From the NCBI GenBank assembly GCA_003649695.1, contig QMSR01000013.1:1-13868 (forward strand): a stretch of DNA of 13,868 bases, written 5' to 3'. The translations under genes and the position numbers were made by a program. The notes beneath the pieces are model-generated. The model was not told where the DNA came from. It saw only the letters and a list, made by a program, of their open reading frames with translations, and ran no database searches. Positions 6,588 through 12,677 of the stretch are shown piece by piece. The first letter of the stretch is position 1, and each line of letters begins with the position of its first letter. The DNA is from Thermoplasmata archaeon (lineage in GTDB: Archaea > Thermoplasmatota > Thermoplasmata > Thermoplasmatales > B87-G9).

Positions 6588-7925
6588 TCACCTCAACCCC
6601 AGCAGCTGAACCACCTTGTCCATCAACCCAGACATGTTCAGCCAGATGGGGACCAGGATCACGGCGAGGGCGTTGCTCCTCCTGGAGAAGTAGATGACGG
6701 GGATGATCCCTATCATGGCGGCCACCGCGAAGACGGCCAGCCCAACGAAGCCCGCCATCCCGAACACGATCCCGAGGATGGCGGCGAAGGTGAAGGCGCT
6801 AACGATCCTGTAGCTCCGGGCCGAGACCCTCCTGGCCAGGAAGCGCGAGATGAGGATGGTCATGAAGAAGGCCACGATGGCGGAGAAGGCTATGGCGGAG
6901 AGGAAGAGGTAGAACTGGGCGTGGGTCTCGGGGGCGTAGAAGAGGGCGATGTTCTGCGCCAGCAGCCCCCTGCGGACGTGGATGAGGGGCATGAAGAAGA
7001 GGGTGACGGCGCCCACGTAATACACGACCCTCGAGGCCCCCATCGAGATCATGAAGGACCTGTCCCCCCACTGGGCCGTCGCGTGCCCCGCCAGGAGGCC
7101 CCCTATGCCGGCGGTGACCGCCGGTATGAAGGCCGAGAAGCCCCCGCCCAGTACCCCGCTCAGGGTCCCGTTGAAGAGGTCCTCGTGGTCGGCGTCGAAG
7201 TCCCTCTGGATGACCTGCCTGGGAACCTCCCTCCTGGAGATGAGGTTCAGGATGACGTTGGGCGCTGCGAACAGGCCGACCAGGGCCGGCATGAGGTTCT
7301 GGAAGGCCCTGGAGGGCTCGATGAGGGTCTTGGTGAACAGGATTATGCCCAGGACGGAGCTGAGGGCGAAGGTGAGGTAGCCGGCGGCGATGGTGCTCCA
7401 CCCCTCGATCAGCCTGCCGGATATCTTCTTCCTCCTCCCGAAGTCCTTCGGGAACTCGGACAGGAGGATGTAGAGGATCACCATGCCTATGATCCAGTGG
7501 AGGTGCGGGTTCAGGAGGTCCGAGAGGAGCTTGAGGTATGGCATGACCAGGGGGGCGAGGACCACCAGGGCGAGGATTCCCAGCAGGGCCCCCAGCGAGG
7601 TCAGGACCACGGCCTCGTGCCCCCTTCCCTCCGTCAGGTACCTCTGCCCCGGCATGAGGTTGAACACCAGGGTGTCGTCGGGGGCCTGCAGGTAGACCGT
7701 CGGCACCGTGAACACGAAGCCGTAGCCGACGAGCATCCCGACCAGGAAGGCGGTCATCATGAAGGGGTGGACCGGGAAGCGCTCCGCCATGGGGATGTAG
7801 AAGAGGAGGGCGAAGCCTATGACGTTGTAGACGTGCAATCCAGGGAGCGAGGATATCAGGGAACCCGCCACCGTCCCTATGAGGGCGAACAGGTAGGTGC
7901 CCAAAACGAAGTTCAGGTCCATCAT
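6588..7925 (-). CDS. TctA-like polytopic permease (COG1784 type)
   Basis: Integral membrane protein of about 445 residues with roughly ten to twelve hydrophobic helices over its whole length. The fold looks duplicated, as in TctA, the large permease subunit of tripartite tricarboxylate transporters. First half: GSLISSLPGLHVYNV near 23-37 and PDDTLVFNLMPGQRYLTEG near 84-102. Second half: GVLGGGFSAFIPAVTAGIGG near 259-278 (numbering from ATG 7931). Archaeal COG1784 proteins have this look but typically lack TctB and TctC partners; none is present here, so citrate-type transport should not be assumed. The neighbours are OB-fold surface proteins and a membrane hydrolase. In-frame ATGs occur at 7931, 7925 and 7922; I chose 7925 because it overlaps the previous stop as ATGA and has GGTGT six bases upstream. 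Confidence 0.78.
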   Translation of the reverse strand: MMDLNFVLGTYLFALIGTVAGSLISSLPGLHVYNVIGFALLFYIPMAERFPVHPFMMTAFLVGMLVGYGFVFTVPTVYLQAPDDTLVFNLMPGQRYLTEGRGHEAVVLTSLGALLGILALVVLAPLVMPYLKLLSDLLNPHLHWIIGMVILYILLSEFPKDFGRRKKISGRLIEGWSTIAAGYLTFALSSVLGIILFTKTLIEPSRAFQNLMPALVGLFAAPNVILNLISRREVPRQVIQRDFDADHEDLFNGTLSGVLGGGFSAFIPAVTAGIGGLLAGHATAQWGDRSFMISMGASRVVYYVGAVTLFFMPLIHVRRGLLAQNIALFYAPETHAQFYLFLSAIAFSAIVAFFMTILISRFLARRVSARSYRIVSAFTFAAILGIVFGMAGFVGLAVFAVAAMIGIIPVIYFSRRSNALAVILVPIWLNMSGLMDKVVQLLGLR

Positions 7926-8989
7926 GCCCATACACCGTCCATCGTCAGGGCCCTAACCTCGACGTAGCGTCCCCCCGGGCCCTCGAGGAGGATGCCCTTG
8001 ACCACGACCGAGTCCCCGACCCCCAGGTCCAGGGGCCTCCCCGCGTAGGCCTCCACGTTCACGGGGATCCCGGAGACCACCATGCTGAAGGGCGCGGGCA
8101 GGGTGGAGGGGTCGCCGGAGAGGGACTCGACCACCCCCTCCAGCGTGACCAGGGAGTAGGGGTCCGAGGACGGGGACCCTGAGTACTCGGCGGCCGGGGC
8201 GTCGAAGCCCCCGACGGTCAGGAGCTCGACCTCCCACTCGGTCCCGTAGAGCTTCAGGGCCCCCCTAACGGTGACCGTCCCGTTGCCCAGGCCCAGCTTG
8301 GCGTCGCCCAGGACGTACCTCGTCAGGCCGTTCATGACCAGGGTCACGGAGCTGCCGGATCCGGGGTCCGTTAGGGTGTACAGGACCAGGTACTCCATGG
8401 GCCTCACGGAGGTCACGATCCCCGTGGTCTCCACCATGCTGTACTCCTCCAGCTCGCTGGGGCTGGCCGACGCGATGCGCGTGATGGACAACTCCTGGAA
8501 GTGCCTGAGGTCCTCCCTTATGACCAGCGCGTCCGCGTAGTTCACGCTCAGGTAGAGGTAGCCGGCGCTGCTCCATAGCAGGGTGCCGGACACCTCCACC
8601 CTGTCCCCGAGGGAGGGTAGGACCCTGGAGTCGACCAGCCTCTGGGCCGCCTTCCCGTAGACCCTAATCCTGAGCTCCCCGGTCCCGTCCGAGATGGTGA
8701 AGGAGATGCCCTCCATCCCCCTGGGGTTCAGGTAGACGCTGGGGCTGCCCGTGACGATGCCGGAGACCTGGACGGAGGCGTAGGTCATCTTCCGCGAGAG
8801 ATCCCCGATCTGGGCGTAGGTCCTGTAACCCTGAAGTGAGAGGGCGGCGTACACCCCCCCGACCAGGATCAGGGCGAGGGAGAAGGCCAGGAGGGCCCTC
8901 ATGCCCAGCCTCTTGGTCACCCTGGCGCCGCAGTGGGGGCAGACGTCCACGCCCTCCGGGATCTCCCTTCCGCAGCTGGGGCACCTCAC
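7922..8989 (-). CDS. Zinc-ribbon membrane protein with three OB-like domains
   Basis: 355 residues. Order: N-terminal zinc ribbon with CPSC and CPHC pairs (Cys3, 6, 17, 20), one membrane helix (about 30-50, preceded by TKR), then three OB-like beta domains at about 60-157, 168-259 and 278-350. The first is clearest: IGDLSRKM, ISFTISDGTGELRIRVYG, then LGDRVEVSGTL, the tRNA_anti/COG4085-like pattern. Topology by the positive-inside rule: ribbon in the cytoplasm, OB domains outside. OB folds often bind nucleic acid or oligosaccharide; no ligand can be read here. GTG 8989 overlaps the previous stop as GTGA and has GGGGGTG eight bases upstream; a GTG at 9031 would give 14 extra residues with no family logic. 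It is a tandem paralogue of the next gene upstream and overlaps the permease start. Confidence 0.78.
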   Translation of the reverse strand: MRCPSCGREIPEGVDVCPHCGARVTKRLGMRALLAFSLALILVGGVYAALSLQGYRTYAQIGDLSRKMTYASVQVSGIVTGSPSVYLNPRGMEGISFTISDGTGELRIRVYGKAAQRLVDSRVLPSLGDRVEVSGTLLWSSAGYLYLSVNYADALVIREDLRHFQELSITRIASASPSELEEYSMVETTGIVTSVRPMEYLVLYTLTDPGSGSSVTLVMNGLTRYVLGDAKLGLGNGTVTVRGALKLYGTEWEVELLTVGGFDAPAAEYSGSPSSDPYSLVTLEGVVESLSGDPSTLPAPFSMVVSGIPVNVEAYAGRPLDLGVGDSVVVKGILLEGPGGRYVEVRALTMDGVWA

Positions 8990-9810
8990 GCCGGCTGCAC
9001 CCCCTGTGGGACAACGGGCACGAGCTCCCACTCACCGCCAGTCGGGAATCCGTAGAGCATCAAGGGGGCGTCGACGCGCACCTTGCTACCCTCTAGGAGC
9101 TTCAGGTAGGCGAAGACCTCCTCCGGCTCCTCACCTAGGTACTCGCAGAAGTTGAACGGGAGGTAGACCATGATGCTCGTGCCCCCCTGGGATAGGTACG
9201 CCCTGATGAACTTGTACTCCTCGAGGTAGGACACGTCCGTCAGGACGCCCTCCACGCTGACCCACGTCCCGATGCCGTACTTCCCATTTAGCACGTCCCT
9301 GACCTGGGCCTTCACGGGCTCCGGCCTCTCCTGCTCCAGGATGAAGGAGGGGCCGTTGAGGATCAGGTAGTAGCTGTTCATCAGGAACCTGACCTGGACC
9401 GCCAGGGAGACCCTGTCGCCGAGCATGATGGTCACCCCCGCCTTCCTCAGGGCCATGTAGCCCGTGTGGTACACGTGCACCGAGGCCACGGCGGTCCCGT
9501 CGTCGACGTCGAAGTAGAGGGCGTAGGTCCCGTCGGGGCGCTTAGCCAGGTAGGGGACGGAGGAGACGACACCGTCGACCCTCACGTAGGCGTAGTTGTA
9601 CGTCGGCCCCAGCTCCGAGAGGTAGACCCTCTTGTACGGGACGTGGGAGGCGTAGGCCCAGAGGGAGAGGAGGCCGGCCACGGCCAGGACCACGGCCAGC
9701 CTCTTCAGGAGGATGTAGCTCCTCTCCCTGGGTATGTCGGCCCCGCAGTAGGGACACCTGGTCAGGGGCCCTACATATCTTCCGCAGACAGGGCAATACC
9801 CCTTGGCCAA
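8986..9810 (-). CDS. Zinc-ribbon membrane protein with two OB-like domains
   Basis: 274 residues with the same plan as its downstream neighbour: zinc ribbon at the very N-terminus (CPVC and CPYC pairs, Cys6, 9, 19, 22), membrane helix about 34-54 (KRLAVVLAVAGLLSLWAY), then two OB-like domains at about 63-158 (VYLSELGPTYNYAYVRVDGV, ALYFDVDDGTAVASVHVY, GDRVSLAVQV) and about 165-267 (VSVEGVLTDV through VRVDAPLMLYG). The OB part should lie outside the cell and the ribbon inside. The start is TTG at 9810 with GGGGGTG eight bases upstream, the same arrangement as the next gene, which argues for duplication of gene plus start region. It overlaps the end of the PKD gene by 40 bases and the next gene by four. 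Function unknown; it probably belongs to a shared surface complex. Confidence 0.76.
   Translation of the reverse strand: MAKGYCPVCGRYVGPLTRCPYCGADIPRERSYILLKRLAVVLAVAGLLSLWAYASHVPYKRVYLSELGPTYNYAYVRVDGVVSSVPYLAKRPDGTYALYFDVDDGTAVASVHVYHTGYMALRKAGVTIMLGDRVSLAVQVRFLMNSYYLILNGPSFILEQERPEPVKAQVRDVLNGKYGIGTWVSVEGVLTDVSYLEEYKFIRAYLSQGGTSIMVYLPFNFCEYLGEEPEEVFAYLKLLEGSKVRVDAPLMLYGFPTGGEWELVPVVPQGVQPA
8998..9004 (-). promoter_or_regulatory. Ribosome binding site that decides the start of the three-OB gene
   Basis: GGGGGTG on the minus strand, eight bases before GTG 8989. It pairs with the archaeal 16S rRNA 3' end with one G-U wobble. The twin site GGGGGTG at 9819-9825 sits eight bases before TTG 9810 of the paralogous gene. 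Confidence 0.5.
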
Positions 9811-12677
9811 GGCGGTGCCACCCCCTGCCAGGCCGCGTCGGGACTGTTAGACCTCACGGCCACCTCATAAATGAGGCCGTCCCCGGTGTCGTACGGCTTG
9901 AAGTGCCCCCTCACGGAGATCTGGTCACCCGAGCTTATCCAGGACGGGGTGCCTGCCTCGAAGTAGATCTCGATCGTCTGGCCCCCGGAGGAGGCGATGA
10001 TGTAGGAGCTGTGGACCTCCTCCACCGTCAGGCCGTCCAGGGAGACCAGCGTGTACAGGTAGGATTCCCTGTTCCCCAGGAGCTCCGACAGGGTCAGGTG
10101 CGCGTACTGGAGCTCTATCTCCGCGTGCCCCACGACGGCGTAGGAGTCCTCCGTCCCGGGCCTGACGCTTATCTCCAGCTCACCCCGGAACTCGGTGAGG
10201 AGCCCCCACACCTCCACCAGGTCCCCGAAGCTCACGTTGCACTGGACCTGGAGCTTGCCCACGTAGACCTTGAGCGTGTAGCCGGTGCTGACGTTCGTGA
10301 GGTAGAAGTAGCTGAGGGTCCCGTAGCTGGAGTTCTTGTAGCCTGTGACGTAGCCCCTGGTCTTCACCAGGCTCCCCTTGAGGACCGTCCTGTTCTTGAC
10401 GAGGTCGGGCAGGCTGTGGAAGGCGTACCTCTGCGCTCCCTGCGGGACGACGCGGTCGGAGCTGGAGTTCCTGATCACGATCTCGAAGTACCCGCCGCGG
10501 GAGTAGTAGGTGAAGAAGCCCCTGACCTCCTCGATGGGCTGGCCGACCTCCAGCTCCGGCGCCCCCGAGTCCCTCTCGTAGTAGAGCACCATCGTCCACT
10601 CGGATACCGTCAGGTTACCCACGACGTACTTGTAGGGCGCCTCCTTCTCCAGGACCTGGAGGCCACCCGTGGAGAGAAGGGTGTGGTTGTAGGCGTCGGG
10701 ACTCGAGGAGAGGTCTACGAACGGAACGGGCAGGTAGGAGGTCTCCATCGTCCTCCCCAGGAGGCGGACAGAGTCGGAGGTCCCGTTCCGGACCAGGATC
10801 TCGATCTCCCCCTCGTACTCCGATACCACCCCCTTTACCTGGACGCCGTCGCCCTTTCCGATGTCCTGGGGCCTGGTGCCCCCAGGCTCCACGTACACCT
10901 TGATGGTCCTGTTCCCACCCTCGTCTGCGAGGTAGAAGAGGTACGGCTTCCCGTACACGAAGGCCCCATCGACCTGGACACAGGAGCCGATGTAGGCCTC
11001 GGGGTCTTCCAGGATCTCCCCAACGGAGGTCCTGTTGTACCCGGATGGGGCCGTCGGGTAAACCCTGTCCTCGGTCCCGGCGCGGATCTTGATCTCGTAG
11101 TAGTCCCCCGGGGCGTAGTAGGTGTAGTACCCGTAGACGTCCACGAGAACGCCCACGTCCACCTCGGGGGACACGTTGGCCCCGACCTCGGCGTACACGG
11201 TCACGTTCTCCTCCTCGGAGCCGACGGTGAAGAGCCAGGGCACTCCTTCCTCGTTCCTCCTCAGCACCTCCACCACGGTCACGTTCAGGACGGCCACGTT
11301 GGTCCCGTTGTAGGACTCGGGATCCTGGAGGAGCTGGTGGACCCCGACCCGGACGTACTCGACGACCCCGTGCTCGACGATCTCAACCCTGTCCTCGGTC
11401 CCGGCCCTTACCTTGAGCTCCCAATAGCTCCCGTTCTGGTAGTAGGTGAAGAGGGCCCACACGTTGACGAGGTCCCCCTCCTTCAGCTCGGCAGGGACGT
11501 TGCCCCCCTTCTCGGAGTAGACCATGATGGAGTCGTTCCCCTGGGCGACCTTGAACAGCCACGGTACCCCCTCCTGGTTCCTGCGCAGGACCTCGACCAC
11601 GGTGGCGTTCCTCACGACCACCGAGCTGCCATCGTACTCCTCCGGGCTTGAGAGGAGCTCCGAGATGGTCGCCTCCCTGTACCCGGCGGCCCTCACCAGG
11701 ACCACGGCGTCCGCCGAGGAATTCCGCACCTTGATCTCCCAGTAACCGCCCTTGCTGTAGTAGGTGTAGAGGCCGGTGACGTTCACCACGTCCCCCTTCG
11801 AGATGGTGGCCGGCCTCGTCGCACCCCTCTCCACGTACACCGCCACGTCCTTGCCCTCGGAGGACACCGTGAAGAGGAAGGAGGCCTTAACGTCCGTGAC
11901 CTCAACCTCCCTCACGTCGACGAGGCACCACCTGTACTGGTCGATCTCGCCCAGGGGGACCCTGGCGTAGGAGGTCTCTCCCCCATGGCCGACGATCCTC
12001 ACGTAGTCCGAGGTGGAGTTCCTCACCTTGACCTCCCAAAATCCGCCCCCGCTGTAGTAGGTCACCAGCCCCCTGATCTCCAGGATGTCCCCTTTCGAGA
12101 TCTCGGAGGGCGCGTCGGCCCCCTTCTCCACGTAGACCTTGAAGGTCCTGTAATCCCCGGAGTCCGCGACGGAGAAGCTCCAGCTCAGCCCCTCAACGAA
12201 GACGACGTCCTCGAGCTTCACCACCATGCCGGAGAAGGACTCCGGATCCGACCAGAGGTCGGCCACCGTTGCGGTGTGCTCCTGCTGGCTGAGGATGACG
12301 ACCCTCACGTGGGTGCTGTTGGTCGCCCCGTCGTCGTCCGTGACCGTCAGGGTGACCCTGTAGAGGCCGGGGGAGGCGTAGGAGTGCTGGACCTGGGGCT
12401 CCCCGCTCTCGGTAGAGTTCCCGTCACCGAAGTCCCACGCGTAGGACACGATCTCCCCGTCGGGGTCGGAGGAGGATGCGGCGGAGAAGGTGATCTCCTG
12501 GCCCACCGGGAAGCTGGACATGTCCTCGGGGCTGTCTATGACTGCGCTGGGCGGGAGGTTCCCCCGCCCGGGCAGCAGCAGGACGGCCGCCACCGAGGCA
12601 ACCACGACCGCGACGGCGATGGCGGCCGCAACCAGCACCTTCCTGGACCCTTCCTCCAACTCAGCTCCCTTTCGCAT
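9771..12677 (-). CDS. Secreted/anchored PKD protein with eight tandem OB-like domains
   Basis: 968 residues. Order: short charged N-terminus, one long hydrophobic anchor about 14-36 (uncleaved signal anchor, or a signal peptide), a PKD domain about 43-130 with SSSDPDGEIVSYAWDFGDG, then eight OB-like modules of about 95-105 residues to residue 947. Each module ends with a G-D-x-V-x-V-x-G strand, a TYY-type turn and a final strand such as YWEIKVRNSSAD. I count about 22 N-x-S/T sequons, which fits an extracellular glycoprotein. PKD domains are typical of archaeal surface proteins. ATG 12677 overlaps the lysS end by 17 bases without a good ribosome binding site; TTG 12659 is an alternative with GGGAG upstream and a TGAGTTG junction (numbering here is from the ATG). 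Ligand unknown: nucleic acid or glycan are the family-based options. Confidence 0.82.
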   Translation of the reverse strand: MRKGAELEEGSRKVLVAAAIAVAVVVASVAAVLLLPGRGNLPPSAVIDSPEDMSSFPVGQEITFSAASSSDPDGEIVSYAWDFGDGNSTESGEPQVQHSYASPGLYRVTLTVTDDDGATNSTHVRVVILSQQEHTATVADLWSDPESFSGMVVKLEDVVFVEGLSWSFSVADSGDYRTFKVYVEKGADAPSEISKGDILEIRGLVTYYSGGGFWEVKVRNSTSDYVRIVGHGGETSYARVPLGEIDQYRWCLVDVREVEVTDVKASFLFTVSSEGKDVAVYVERGATRPATISKGDVVNVTGLYTYYSKGGYWEIKVRNSSADAVVLVRAAGYREATISELLSSPEEYDGSSVVVRNATVVEVLRRNQEGVPWLFKVAQGNDSIMVYSEKGGNVPAELKEGDLVNVWALFTYYQNGSYWELKVRAGTEDRVEIVEHGVVEYVRVGVHQLLQDPESYNGTNVAVLNVTVVEVLRRNEEGVPWLFTVGSEEENVTVYAEVGANVSPEVDVGVLVDVYGYYTYYAPGDYYEIKIRAGTEDRVYPTAPSGYNRTSVGEILEDPEAYIGSCVQVDGAFVYGKPYLFYLADEGGNRTIKVYVEPGGTRPQDIGKGDGVQVKGVVSEYEGEIEILVRNGTSDSVRLLGRTMETSYLPVPFVDLSSSPDAYNHTLLSTGGLQVLEKEAPYKYVVGNLTVSEWTMVLYYERDSGAPELEVGQPIEEVRGFFTYYSRGGYFEIVIRNSSSDRVVPQGAQRYAFHSLPDLVKNRTVLKGSLVKTRGYVTGYKNSSYGTLSYFYLTNVSTGYTLKVYVGKLQVQCNVSFGDLVEVWGLLTEFRGELEISVRPGTEDSYAVVGHAEIELQYAHLTLSELLGNRESYLYTLVSLDGLTVEEVHSSYIIASSGGQTIEIYFEAGTPSWISSGDQISVRGHFKPYDTGDGLIYEVAVRSNSPDAAWQGVAPPWPRGIALSAEDM
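9837..12272 (-). repeat. Eight tandem OB-like modules inside the PKD gene
   Basis: Module borders by eye (residues of the 968-residue protein): 136-229, 236-329, 334-434, 440-541, 549-640, 646-745, 750-849, 855-947. Landmark ends: FWEVKVRNSTSD, YWEIKVRNSSAD, YWELKVRAGTED, YYEIKIRAGTED, EIEILVRNGTSD, YFEIVIRNSSSD, ELEISVRPGTED, YEVAVRSNSPD. Modules 5 and 7 lack the TYY-GG turn and instead have YEGE/FRGE; module 8 is the most divergent. Modules 3 and 4 are the closest pair. Confidence 0.8.

Noticed and set aside
6588..7925. A full tripartite tricarboxylate transporter
   Set aside because: No TctB-like small membrane protein or TctC-like binding protein is in the window; only the large subunit fold is supported.
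6573..7967. 464-codon plus-strand frame opposite the permease
   Set aside because: The translation is Gly/Glu/Asp/His low-complexity mirror of hydrophobic codons; the minus strand encodes a well-formed polytopic membrane protein.
9903..11651. 582-codon plus-strand frame opposite the PKD/OB gene
   Set aside because: Its repeats mirror those of the OB modules on the other strand; no independent coding signal.
9837..12272. Tandem repeats as a CRISPR array
   Set aside because: The period is about 300 bases, the repeats are diverged protein modules in one open frame, and there are no short identical repeats with unique spacers.
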